DNA of 25,535 nt. Source: Chara braunii. Its lineage: Eukaryota; Streptophyta; Charophyceae; Charales; Characeae. Numbering within the stretch: the first letter of the stretch is position 1; every line of letters begins with the position of its first letter. The DNA lies in assembly GCA_003427395.1 (NCBI GenBank), contig BFEA01000067.1, forward strand, positions 1,951,954 through 1,977,488. Direction: 5' to 3'. Shown here in pieces: positions 10,452 through 19,813 of the stretch. Below the pieces are notes generated by a model. The model saw only the letters and a list, made by a program, of their open reading frames with translations. It ran no database searches and was not told the DNA's origin. Both the position numbers and the translations under genes were made by a program.

Positions 10452-12263
10452 AGACAAAAAAGGTTGTCAAAATTGCCAAATTCATGCCGCAATGAATGCA
10501 TAATGCCCTTTGTGATGACAGGAAAGGGAGTCAAGTGAGATGCAAGTGGGGATCTGTTTGCACTATTAAGGATCTGAAAGCCGTGCGATAAATGGTCATA
10601 TGGAGGAAGACTTTTAACCTTGTGGCACTGGCAGCGAGGCAAACAAGCCAGGCAGCAGCCCGCTTAATGGAGGAGCAAACACGCTGTTTTCTTACGGACA
10701 TCAAGATCTTCCCCCCCTCCTTTACATTACTATCAAGTTACACTGCTGATACGACATGCCTTAGGCCATGGAACAGAATAACAGGGTTTCAGTGGCACGG
10801 TAATGTGAAGTGTATACTGACACAATAACGTGGCAGCACCGCTAAAAGTTACATCCAACAAAAACAAAGGAAAACGCATAGCTCCCACATGGTCTGTTTT
10901 TAAGAGAGCTTCCCAATGAGAACACCTACTATGGGGAGATGTAGTCCAATTCCTTTCCTCCCAGCCAGCCTATTCAAGACACCAGTCCCTTCCCCAGCTA
11001 TTCTGTTTCGCACCACTGCTAACACAACATGTTAACAGGTACTCGGTCCACCAGAAGGCTGGTGGCGCTAGGCAAAAGAAAATATTTCACACCCACACCG
11101 GTTCATTTTATTTTGGCGTGCATCAGAAAACTCAGTCGGGGAAAAGAGGCTTGGTTTAAACTTTAAACTAGAATTACGCCACACTCCTACCCATCATAGC
11201 TGAGAGGCCCAGGGCTTCCGATTAACTCCTATTTCACTTAGTCAAATAACCAGATCCCCTGGGCCTACTGGGCCTCTTCTTTTATTTGATGTCCTTTAAA
11301 TCAAGACATTCTACTTCAACACGATTCTTGCACATGTTCGCATCCATAACCAAGTTGCACTCGCCATAGCTTCCAGTGGTATTGCAGCTACTCTATTACA
11401 CGGCGAACAAACTTTTCCACCCACGATTCGAAGCACCGCTACATCCACCTTGGACATTCCCGATGGACATTCCCAAACAGTCTGCACTCGCCCAGCTTAT
11501 CCGTATGGCTGTTAGTCTCGCCATCAGATCCAATGACAATCCCGTAAACCAGACGGATTGGTTCCATTGCAGCACCTCATTTTGGCCACACTCAAAGATG
11601 TGCCATCCTCCTGTTCCAACACTTTGGGCCTACTGAACCTCTTCTTATATTTGCTAAACTTTGAATCAAGTGCTTTACGCCCCCCAGTTTCCCCATTAGG
11701 TCCAATGGCAATCCTCTATCCTTGGTGCCATGCCGTAGGATTCAGACTTGTTCTATGCAGTTGAACAATGTTCCAGGGGCGATGTTCCACCTGCCTAGAT
11801 CCTTCATTTTCGACCGTAGATTCAGAAGACCTACAGTGAAAAGCGAAGAATCCGGCTAAGTGGGACAGCAACCCGATTAGGCCTAACCATGTAGGCTGGG
11901 GAGGCCAGGGTCGGGGTAAATCAGCTTAGACAAAAAACGACTGTCCAAATTGATGGGAGCCACCTTTCTTGTTGACAACCCAGTAAATATTCAAAACACT
12001 GTTGAATTCAGAGGTGGCTCTCACAGGAGCAACAGGAAAGAATACAAGAGGCCAGGTGGGACCCAGGGGAGAGCGGGCGTACAAATGGAAAGGGAGCATA
12101 TGAATCTTCTCTGCGCAAAAGAATAAGAAAAGGGGGACAAAGGATTCAACTTAGGCCTGGTCACACCATGAGAAATTTCAAAGGCAGGTCAAAAATCGCT
12201 CAAACTCAAAAAAGCACCCCAGCCAGGCAAAAAGGTATTGCTCGAGCTTGCTTCCGCTTAGGG
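10452..12263. other. Unassigned DNA with weak internal duplication
   Basis: No gene recognised. TTTGGGCCTACTGAACCTCTTCTT-like sequence near 11620 echoes CTGGGCCTACTGGGCCTCTTCTT near 11258. CCAATGACAATCC (11531) echoes CCAATGGCAATCC (11702), suggesting an old duplication. Short frames on both strands show no domain. Confidence 0.5.
11202..11277. repeat. Short inverted repeat
   Basis: GAGGCCCAG (11204-11212) is the exact complement of CTGGGCCTC (11268-11276), and an extra CTGGGCCT (11259-11266) gives an alternative pairing. The loop is about 50 bases. Confidence 0.7.
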
Positions 12264-12352
12264 CACCCTCACAATGGGACTTCGGGACTTCAGGACATGT
12301 ATCAGACACCTCGACACCCTCACAATGGGACTTTGGGACTTGTATCAGACAA
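12264..12352. repeat. 50-bp tandem duplication
   Basis: CACCCTCACAATGGGACTT then -GGGACTT and TATCAGAC occurs at 12264-12313 and 12314-12352. The second copy lacks an internal CAGGACATG-like stretch. The TGGGACTTCGGG core resembles the ends of the fold-back elements at 13-15 kb, so it may be a relic of the same family. Confidence 0.85.
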
Positions 12353-12705
12353 CCAGCCGAGGTCCCACTACCACCTGTTTTCACACTCACGCTTGGGATT
12401 TGTGAGTTGTATCTGATGGCAACCACCACTGGAGCCAGTTTTCAGTTTTCACTGAGCGCATACTCCCATTGCTATACTCCCATTGCTACTTCACGAAGGG
12501 TATCCAATCCCAATCACCACTAGATTTAGTTGAGCTACTCCAAGGCGCAAACGCTCTTCTAGCCTGCAATCCACGAACTTTGTGTCTGAAAAGTGATAGA
12601 GGCATCTACTTTTCCGTTTTTTTTTAAAAGCCCAGCGGATCCCCTGTTTCATACTAAACCTTTCCTTTTTCTTCAATCAGATACGAAACTTGATCTCAGC
12701 CAAAA

Positions 12706-12715
12706 ATGGAGAAAG
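12706..12715. repeat. Left target-site duplication of SINE
   Basis: ATGGAGAAAG is identical to 12974-12983. Confidence 0.92.
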
Positions 12716-12973
12716 AGCAAGCGGCCTAGCTCAGTTGTTAGGCATACAAGTGCCGTTCAGAAGGTCGTGGGTTCACTCCCCACCGACCACCTGTGGCACT
12801 CTTGGTGCCAACCAACTGAGATAGTTGGCTTGCTCCACCCGTCCGGTATTGGTGGGGTCTTTGACCATCATGGGTGTTTGTATGGGGGGAGGGGGGCTGT
12901 GTGGGAGAGTACTGGCCATAGGCACTGCTGTCACTCCGGGGGGGGAGGAGGTTGTTAGGGGGAAAAAAAAAAG
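12716..12973 (+). mobile_element. Complete tRNA-derived SINE
   Basis: This element of about 258 bp carries an internal Pol III promoter. The A box TAGCTCAGTTGTTAGG is at 12727-12742 and the B box GGTTCACTCCC at 12770-12780. The T-arm can fold: GTGGG (12767-12771) pairs with CCCAC (12779-12783) around TTCACTC. The acceptor stem pairs poorly, so it is a tRNA-derived head and not a working tRNA gene. A tRNA-unrelated body with G-rich runs (about 12889 and 12939) follows, then A10 (12963-12972). It is bounded by an exact 10-bp direct repeat, ATGGAGAAAG, the expected mark of LINE-assisted insertion. The intact ends and duplication suggest a fairly young copy. The SINE family cannot be named without a database. 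Confidence 0.92.
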
Positions 12974-12983
12974 ATGGAGAAAG
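12974..12983. repeat. Right target-site duplication of SINE
   Basis: ATGGAGAAAG directly follows the poly(A) tail plus one G and is identical to 12706-12715. Confidence 0.92.
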
Positions 12984-13072
12984 GTGTGCAGCGCACACGT
13001 TTTTTACTCAAGTCTCGACTCAATGATGTCTGCTCAATACCGTAACCTCTGACGTACAGACAACAAAATCTT

Positions 13073-13243
13073 GGGGACAGGGTCCCATAAGCAAAGACGA
13101 TTGATTTGAACCCCATGAATCTGGACGTATTTGTGGAGAGGTGCAGAAAAGCACTATTTATCTAGTTTTCTGCATCTCTAAATTAAAACACGTCCAGATT
13201 CGGGCGCTTAATCCAACCCTCTTTGCTAGTGGTACCTCGCCCC
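13073..13243. mobile_element. Fold-back element 1 (MITE-like)
   Basis: Imperfect inverted repeat with arms 13073-13150 and 13166-13243 and a loop of about 15 bases. Centre-proximal arms are GAATCTGGACGT..TGCAGAAAA and TTTTCTGCA..ACGTCCAGATTC. Outer ends are GGGG-CAGGGTCCC and GGTACCTCGCCCC. No coding capacity and no target duplication seen. Confidence 0.82.
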
Positions 13244-13348
13244 GAGGCACCCTCGAAACGAAAGAAGAGAAAAGAAAGATATCGGGGCTCGCATGGAAAA
13301 GGAAAAAAAAACAAAAAACAAATATAGGCTCACAGTTTATCGACTCCA

Positions 13349-13745
13349 GGGGCCAAGTCCCACTAGCAGCCTTGACTTTCCTCAACGCCCGAATCTGGAC
13401 GTGTTTGCGGATATGTGCAGCAAGTCACCGTGCATCTCCACAAACATGTCCAGATTCAGGCGGCAAGGAAACTCAACGCTGCTAGTGGGACTTCGCCGAA
13501 TCTGGAAGTGTTTGCGGATATGTGCAGGAAATCGCACTGAGTTTCCTCAGCCGCGCATCTCCACAAACACGTCCAGATTCAGGCGGTGAGGAAACTCAAC
13601 GCTGCTAGCGGGACTTCGCCGAATCTGGACGTGTTTGCGGATATGTGCAGAAAATCGCATTGGGTTTCCTCAGCGGCGCATCTCGACAAACACATCCAGA
13701 TTCAGACGGTGAGGAAACTCAACGCTGCTAGTGGGACTTCGCCCC
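13349..13745. mobile_element. Fold-back element 2 with internal tandem expansion
   Basis: The left arm (13349-13418: GGGGCCAAGTCCCACTAGCA ... GAATCTGGACGTGTTTGCGG) is complementary to 13430-13497 over about 68 bases. The right portion is then repeated, so the terminal sequence GGGACTTCGCCCC appears complete only at the far end (13733-13745). This looks like a fold-back element enlarged by unit duplication. Confidence 0.8.
13391..13743. repeat. Three tandem units of 107, 123 and 123 bp
   Basis: Units are 13391-13497, 13498-13620 and 13621-13743. Each begins GAATCTGG-(A/C)GTGTTTGCGG, has an internal complementary segment ACAAACACGTCCAGATTC, and ends AACGCTGCTAG-GGGACTTCGCC. Each unit is itself a hairpin with about 28-base arms. 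The first lacks 16 bases present in the other two. Confidence 0.93.
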
Positions 13746-13942
13746 AGGCAGAGCATGCCCGACATCTCTCGGGACCTCGTCATGGCTCAGCTGACTTATA
13801 CCACTTCATCCTTCTTCCCTCGTTTCCTTGGTTAAGCTCTTTCTTGCATCTACGGAATCCCTCTTCACATACTCGTCATCCACGATGTGATTCCCCTCGA
13901 ATCCGACTTCAATCACACTCTATTGGTCTCGGGATCACCGGC

Positions 13943-14014
13943 GCACCGGCTTAATTGCGTATGGAAAGCTGGCCAACGATCTTTGAAACATTTGAAACAT
14001 TTACGGTCGCTACC
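13943..14014. repeat. Direct repeat, left copy (flanks fold-back 3)
   Basis: GCACCGGCTTAATTGCGTATGG ... GCTGGCC, then ATCTTTGAAACATTTGAAAC and ACATTTAC-like sequence. It matches 14126-14194 with about 15% divergence by eye. Confidence 0.85.
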
Positions 14015-14023
14015 TCTTCACCC

Positions 14024-14124
14024 GGGGTAAGGTCCCACTGGCACAAATTAGGAGATTTCGGCCGTTGATCTTTGCTATCTACGGCCGGTATCTCTTAATT
14101 CGTGCAATTGGGACCTAGCCCCCC
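14024..14124. mobile_element. Fold-back element 3
   Basis: The arms 14031-14069 and 14077-14115 are about 39 bases each around a 7-base loop: GGTCCCACTGGCACAAATTA ... GGCCGTTGAT against ATCTACGGCC ... GTGCAATTGGGACC. The outer ends GGGGTAA-GGTCCC and GGGACCTAGCCCC match those of elements 1, 2 and 4, although the interior differs. It lies between two direct repeats. Confidence 0.82.
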
Positions 14125-14125
14125 G

Positions 14126-14194
14126 GCACTGGCTTAACTGTGTATGGATTACGGAATGCTGGCCGTCAATCTTTCAAACATTTGAAACATCTAC
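14126..14194. repeat. Direct repeat, right copy (flanks fold-back 3)
   Basis: GCACTGGCTTAACTGTGTATGG ... GCTGGCC, then ATCTTTCAAACATTTGAAAC and ATCTACC. Partner of 13943-14014. Confidence 0.85.
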
Positions 14195-14865
14195 CGGGCA
14201 CCCCAACAGGTCCTCACAGTCCGCCCCATGCCAGCTGGTTTAAATGCTGTTCAGCACTCCCCTTAGGAAAAGATTCCTCTACCACACCCCCCCTCTCCCC
14301 ATCATCCACTGCGACCCCAATCATTCAAAGCGACAGCGTAGAGCGCCGCAAGTCCAACAGAAAAGGGGCACATGTGCGCCTGGCACAAATTGCCACAAAA
14401 TGCTCAACACAGAGCCTCCAGAGGAAGAGACCCCGAAGCACAACCGAAGCCGCCTTCAAGGAATCTGACAAGAGTCCAGGCAAGAAGAGTCCAAGCGCAA
14501 ACGAGTCCAAGACGAGCATTTGCAGAAACAGTCGAGAAAAAATCCAAGACGAGTGTTTGAAGGAGTCCAGTAGCGTCCCTCCCCCTACCAAAGAAGGAGT
14601 CCAGTAGCGTCCCTCCCCCAACCAATACCATAGCTTCCACGAAGTTCATACGATGGTGGGATAACAGTGCCCGACGCGTACGGAGTCCCTACATACACGC
14701 ATACGGACACAGGCGCCAATTTGTCACCTACCGACGTTTGGGATTAGATTCCACTCCCTTTTTTTATCCGGGGAAAAATAGAGAAGTCCATTTATAGAAA
14801 AAAAACAGAAAAAAAGACTTGAGGCCGGGAATCCTCACAAACAACCCGGGGATGACCAGTAGCAT
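14195..14865. other. Unassigned DNA with a lysine/serine-rich open frame
   Basis: A 155-codon plus frame (14140-14607) starts inside the preceding repeat. It encodes a basic, Ser/Lys-rich, low-complexity sequence with no domain. I do not call it a gene because its start lies in a repeat, its end is a 34-bp duplication, and other frames overlap it. Confidence 0.5.
14561..14628. repeat. 34-bp tandem duplication
   Basis: AGGAGTCCAGTAGCGTCCCT followed by CCCCC-ACCAA occurs at 14561-14594 and 14595-14628, almost identical. Confidence 0.9.
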
Positions 14866-15026
14866 GGTACCACTAGCAACGGGGATTGGATTAAGATCCT
14901 GAATCTGGGCGTGTTTTAGGCAGAGATGCAGAAAAGGAGTTCAATCTCGAGTTTCTGCACTTGTCCACAAACGCTGCCAGATTCAGGCGTTCAATCCAAT
15001 CCTCTTTGCTAGTGGAACCTCGCCCC
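14866..15026. mobile_element. Fold-back element 4
   Basis: The left arm 14866-14934 (GGTACCACTAGCAACGGGGA ... GAATCTGGGCGTGTTT ... ATGCAGAAA) is complementary over about 69 bases to 14952-15019 (TTTCTGCAC ... CCAGATTCAGGCG ... TTTGCTAGTGGAACC). The right end GGAACCTCGCCCC matches the family terminus. The left GGGG end is not preserved. Confidence 0.82.
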
Positions 15027-15290
15027 AGGACACTGGGACTACTACCCAGCGTCAGTTTAGCCAAGCGGCTTCTTAGTGGCTTCCATTCCAATTTCACCTC
15101 ACGGGTCGTAAAATAGTAATACAACTTATACACGTATTTCAGACATCTACTCCTCGGAAAATGCAAGAAGAATGCAAGGAAAGTCTTTCGCATAAGAACA
15201 CTCCCGCTCAACGAAGCGCACACGAAGGAAGGACTATAATGTCCGGTCCGAGCTATACAAAGCCCTAAGATGCACCCGCAAGGGCGTAAA

Positions 15291-15466
15291 GGCGGGATTG
15301 AAAATCACCTAACCACATTTGGGGTTAACCCTATAGCAATTTCCCTTGAGCCCCCTTCTCTCCCCCCCCCCCCCACATACACACACACAAAATATAGACC
15401 AAAAGCGGGATTAAAAATCACCTAACCATCTTTGGGGTTAACCCCATAGCAACGTCACTTCAGCCC
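15291..15466. repeat. Pair of ~63-bp direct repeats
   Basis: GCGGGATTGAAAATCACCTA ... TTTGGGGTTAACC-CATAGCAA ... GAGCCCC occurs at 15291-15354 and 15404-15466, separated by C-rich and CA-rich sequence. About 10% divergence by eye. Confidence 0.9.
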
Positions 15467-17090
15467 CGGGGGGTGTAGCGCCGGGGGAGGAGGGGATGAG
15501 GGGCAAGCAGCGAAGCAAATTATTGGACGGCTACGCCCCTATATGCAGAAAGAATCTGCCGGAATGTAGACAGAATCCTGATTCCTGTCCCTAACTGGGC
15601 GTAATGTATACAGTCGCAACCATACCCAAATGTCGCTTAGCCCTACCTTCTCCGCTCGAGGAGAAAAAAGGATCCCGGGCATGATTTTTCAGAGGTGATC
15701 TAGCTTTCCCCCCCCTCTATTTATTTGCGTCCCATAGAGAAAAATGGAATAACCTCCAAAAAAAACAAAAAAAAGACAAAAATAAAAACAAAAAAAAAAA
15801 AGTAACCATAACCATAACACTAATAAAAGGTACTTGAACCAAGCGCATAAATAATATAAATGAAATATAATAAGTTCATTCTAAAGAAACGAGCGACACG
15901 TTATGAGCGCACCACCAACCACTACGCCTGCCTGCCTGAACGCCGACCGCTCGCTCAGAACGGATTCGACAAAGATGCTATGCGAGACGGATGTTGGTTT
16001 GTCGAATTTTTTAGAGCGCCATCTGCACAAGCGTAGACCTCCGACAGCCTGACAAAGATCTCCCTCCGTAATGATTATGCTTCCCGCATTTTTTCGCAAC
16101 ACAATAAAAAAAAGATTCTCTGAATCTGTCTACAGAAAGTTTGGCCCAGACAGGGATCTACATAGTACCGTTGAGGATTTAACAGAATCTTTATTCACAG
16201 ATTCATCCACAGACAAGGATACCAAGCGCCGACAAGAAAGACACACCTTTTCACTCTATATGCCATCGCATATCCTATATGCACATAATACGCAAGACCT
16301 CGAGTCCGTCGCGAGAGAGAACGCGAGTCGCACGACGTCGCACAGCGATTCTCGTCACCGCCACCGCCAAGGACCGGACTCCGAACGCGGAACAGCGAGT
16401 CGCACAGCGTCGCACAGCCTCGCACAGGTCGCAGAAGCTCTCCTTCCACCACGGACGTCGATCAGTTTGCACCTCCTTCGTGCCCCTACCCCTTTCGTCA
16501 TCAAAAGATTTTATGAACAGGCGTGCAACATAACCTACTCCCTTTTTTTTAATATTTCTTAAGATCCTAACTCCTGTATTGGAGACCTCCTCCTTCAATG
16601 ATTCCCACAAAACGACCGTGCGCGCGTACTCCTCCCCGAGCGCCCCCCTCCCCCCCCCACCACTCCTACCCCGTCTCTCTCCTCTCCACCTTCCCCCTTC
16701 TCTTCCTCTCTCGATAGGACCACAAATTCTTCCTCACTGCGCGCCGTTTCCACCTTTTCGAGAGTTTCCAAATTGCTAAAACAGACTCCCGCCCAAACTG
16801 AACGCATGCCTGGTATTATTGCCATGCAATCGATTGCGTCGGTCCTAAGGAGCGCCAACTACTTATAGCCAAGTGCCTTCCGCTCAGTATCGGGACCTCA
16901 CCCGCTTGCTACACTCTTCCCTCGAATAAAACGCAGGTTCATAATCGCCGCACATGGCGCGACAGTTGCATTGCTGTGACCATAACACAGTTCCTATGCG
17001 TTCTAATCGAGGGAAACACATACAATCTCATCCCCTTCCCGTCCTGTGCCCCCAAACCGCAAATACATAATACATGTATGAACATCATGC
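15467..17090. other. Unassigned DNA, CpG-rich in parts
   Basis: 15.89-16.06 and 16.28-16.45 kb contain many CpG sites and short CGCACAGCG repeats, unlike the AT-rich spacer at 15.73-15.88 kb. Frames on both strands (up to 163 codons) are open mainly because CpG-rich DNA has few stop codons. No domain recognised. Confidence 0.5.
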
Positions 17091-17093
17091 GCG

Positions 17094-17100
17094 TATAAAA
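17094..17100 (+). promoter_or_regulatory. Candidate TATA box
   Basis: TATAAAA in the context GCGCGTATAAAAGCC, like the TATA context at 24205. The downstream frame has no recognisable product and needs a non-ATG start at its 5' end, so this is only a sequence match. Confidence 0.25.
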
Positions 17101-17774
17101 GCCACACTGTGTACAAGACTTGGCCTCAGAAAATATGTCCCTTCGCAATACGAGATGGTGCGACATGCTTCGTTACTCACGAAGACCCCCATTCACTAAT
17201 CTGCTATGGGGAAGCAGTACACGCACAGGCCTCTGCCAAGTGGGATCAATCACGATGTACGTGGCCACAATCAAGGGAAAGAGGGGTCTCCAGCAGCTGC
17301 ATCTCTCCCTCGCGCGACATTCGATTACTGGCCTCCTCCTCCTCTCTCTCTCTCTGTGGACTCATCGGGAAGACGCTCCTGAATCCTATTGCCCTAAATT
17401 CACACCATTACCGAGCTTCCTCTACCACTTGATCTTCCGACGACCTACTCCGGCTGACGTGTGCGCATTACAGGCTGTCACAGACAGCTCGCCGTATATT
17501 CTTTTCTCGAGCCACCACAAAATACAATAATGAAATTCACTGCACCCGTTTCCCTCTGACGACAATAACTGGCATTCGGAGGTGCAAACGACTTTCGAAC
17601 GCAAAGACAGCTTGTGTCAAAGACAGCTTGCGACTGGCGGGCGCTCTACACCAATCTCTGGGAGAGAGGCAATCATGTGCACGCACCTGGCGCGATCGGA
17701 GGATGCAAACGACATCTCTTGAACTCCAATCTCTAGGTTCTTTAAAAATAAATGTATACATATACGTGGATGGG
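17101..17774. other. Unassigned DNA
   Basis: No gene recognised. The motif CGCGATCGGAGG... near 17690 and GACTTTCGAACGCAAAGACA near 17590 contain short internal echoes only. Confidence 0.45.
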
Positions 17775-17918
17775 GCCAGCCAGCGCTCAACCTGTCATCC
17801 ACGTGGCTGGCCTTGTACGTAAGAGGTGACGAACAGGTGGGGCTTTCCTTCCTTACTTCTTTTTCTTTTTCTTGTTTTGTCTTTTTCCGCTTTTGCGCTC
17901 CGATTTCCAGTGTGACAA
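17775..17918 (-). mobile_element. Degenerate LTR end, primer site and leader fragment
   Basis: On the minus strand an LTR-like end ATATATTGTCACA is followed after one base by TGGAAATCGGAGCG (17896-17909), a degraded version of the plant iMet primer-binding site. An A-rich linker and a leader, CCCCACCTGTTCGTCACCTC .. ACGTACAAGGCCAGCC, come next. It matches 20748-20850 closely and 20190-20345 more distantly. No gag or pol reading frame follows, so this is a non-autonomous or decayed remnant. Confidence 0.7.
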
Positions 17919-18250
17919 TATATCGTTCCGACCTCTTGAAGCTCCGACCAACAATGCCCAGAACGGACACTCCGAAATCCGACAGACTCGACAACAACCA
18001 TAACTGAGCATAACAAACATAACCATCATCAACAGAACAAAGGGGGAGGGACAAGACTGAGATTCCTCGACTTCTGCGCGGCGCGGCGCGGAGCGACGCA
18101 CTCAACTCTAACCATGGTAGTACCCCTTGCGCTCTGGAACAACGAACGACGGAACATTCGCTCGGCGCCATAGTGCAGCTATGTATGACCTCCGCAGACT
18201 AATCGAGTAACAACAAACAACGACGCACTCAACTATACAGGCGCGCCCTC
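17919..18250. other. Unassigned DNA
   Basis: No gene seen. CGACGCACTCAACT recurs at 18093 and 18221, a small dispersed echo. Confidence 0.45.
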
Positions 18251-18501
18251 CGCGCCGCACTCAACAACTACACAGGCGATGACAATCGTGGAGGCGTGAG
18301 TGCTCGGAAGTTTTGTTTGCCCGCCAGAACCAAGCGATGAGTAAACAACAAACAAGAAAAGAAACGATACGCGGCAAGAACGACGACGACGACTCGTTGC
18401 AGAACACCGATCATTGGAGCCGAGAGACGCGCCAAGAGCCAAAACGGACGGAAAGTATTTCCAAAGCTTTAACGTCAATACCGAAGATGCGTCGCGGTAT
18501 T

Positions 18502-18535
<34 letters not shown>

Positions 18536-18850
18536 CTATACGATCGACGCGTCGCGATTTTGGCGCCATTGCCATCGATGCGTTGCAGTCCTGGCGCCAA
18601 ACGGATCCATCGAGCCAGAACGAGGCGCCAGAGACTTCATCGTCAGCAGAGGTCGGTTTCGCGCCCCGTTTATCGCGAGCGAGATGAACACGACTCGGCG
18701 ACAAAAAAAGGAGACTCTGTTTTCGCGCTTATTCGCAGGGCCGAATACCGTCAGCGACATCGCGCAAAAACTCAACCGACGAGAACCGACCTGCGGTGAG
18801 CGAAACTCACAGGTGAGTACCGCCCTACTTCCCGCGCCACCTACCGTATA
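18251..18850. other. CpG-rich segment with poly-G run and consensus splice donor
   Basis: Dense CpG and frames open on both strands (up to 145 codons), which is expected when stop codons are rare. CAG|GTGAGT at 18810-18818 is a textbook 5' splice site, but no matching acceptor or recognisable exon was found. The segment could be a 5' gene region that escaped CpG decay. I cannot assign a product. Confidence 0.4.
18503..18535. repeat. 33-G homopolymer
   Basis: An uninterrupted run of 33 G between GCGGTATTC and CTATACGATC. It could form G-quadruplex DNA or be a sequencing/assembly error. The flanks share GCGTCGCG on both sides. Confidence 0.9.
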
Positions 18851-18880
18851 GAAAAATAATCGACAAGCAACATCAAAACG

Positions 18881-18885
<5 letters not shown>

Positions 18886-18913
<28 letters not shown>
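18886..18913. repeat. (CT)n microsatellite
   Basis: About 28 bases of pure CT. Confidence 0.95.
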
Positions 18914-18918
<5 letters not shown>

Positions 18919-19008
18919 ACGAACACACTCGCAAATGAAGTGATGACATTACAGAGAAACAACGCGAGAAATACTACTCATGCCTGACATACTGGAAGGC
19001 TTGAAAAG

Positions 19009-19010
<2 letters not shown>

Positions 19011-19043
<33 letters not shown>
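19011..19043. repeat. (TC)n microsatellite
   Basis: About 33 bases of pure TC, followed by CTGCTG. Confidence 0.95.
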
Positions 19044-19045
<2 letters not shown>

Positions 19046-19092
19046 TGCTGGACTTTCTCCGTCATTCAGGTCCAACTGCCAAAACCCATCCC

Positions 19093-19095
<3 letters not shown>

Positions 19096-19126
<31 letters not shown>

Positions 19127-19137
19127 CACACACACAC
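19096..19137. repeat. (CT)n then (CA)n compound microsatellite
   Basis: CT run at 19096-19124 passing into CA at 19126-19137. Confidence 0.95.
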
Positions 19138-19660
19138 GAGCACATTGCCAACGTCGGTTTTCCCACGCACACCCCCCGTTCTCTCTCGCACACGGAAAAA
19201 GGAACAAAACACGTTCTGACTGAGGATGAACTTCAATATTCATGAATATCCGAGTTATCTTCCCTGCTCAGGAATACTCGGCCCCCAAGTTCTTGCACCT
19301 CAACGCTTTTCCGTCCCCGACTCGGCGACAACAATTAGCGCTCTTGAAATGGCTGATGATGTCGTGTGAGGATTACAAGCAAAAAGGGATATGGCAGGAT
19401 CTACACAGCGAAAGCTACGCAGACCACCGTAACCTTTCCCTATCGTCCTATTCGATCGAGGTCCCGGCTCGCGATCCAATGAGATATACGGAATGCGGAA
19501 ACGAGCGTTCACGCCAGCTAAATAGAAAAGGAACGCCTTCTTATGTTGTTAAAGAAAAAAAAAAAAAAGCGGGAGAAAAATTGTATCTAGGCGAAACGTC
19601 AATTACACAACTAACCACACTGCATTACCATCATCATCTGCGTGCGAGTGATCGCTCAGT
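19138..19660. other. Unassigned DNA
   Basis: A 190-codon plus frame (19242-19814) crosses this stretch, a 28-bp repeat array and the edge of a fold-back. It has no domain and I do not call it. AATATTCATGAATATCC at 19231 contains a small palindrome. Confidence 0.5.
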
Positions 19661-19755
19661 AACGGATTCCGTTTCTTCATCCCTACGGAACGTATTCCGT
19701 TTGTTAATCCCTACGCAACGGATTCCGTTTGCTCAATCCCTCCTATGTAACGGAT
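19661..19755. repeat. 28-bp repeats carrying a palindromic core
   Basis: AACGGATTCCGTT starts at 19661 and 19717 and a variant, AACGTATTCCGTT, at 19689: exact 28-bp spacing. A truncated AACGGATTA is at 19749. The core has perfect 6-bp arms (AACGGA/TCCGTT) around one base, and CCCTACG lies between units. Confidence 0.88.
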
Positions 19756-19813
19756 TAGAGTTCCTCCCTTTCGCCTTTCGATGCGCTCGCATGATGAAAC
19801 ACAGTGACGCATG

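Noticed and set aside
12716-12790. Functional tRNA gene
   Set aside because: A and B boxes and a T-arm are present, but the acceptor stem pairs poorly, no clear anticodon arm can be set, and a long body, A tail and target duplication follow. It is a SINE.
14140-14607. 155-codon Ser/Lys-rich plus frame
   Set aside because: It starts in a direct repeat, ends in a 34-bp duplication, and is low complexity with no domain.
17120-17530. 136-codon frame after the TATA box at 17094
   Set aside because: It needs a TTG start for its full length, has no domain and overlaps another frame of similar size.
17617-18171. 184-codon minus-strand frame
   Set aside because: It reads through the LTR end, primer site and leader fragment. 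The Lys/Glu-rich part is the A-rich linker.
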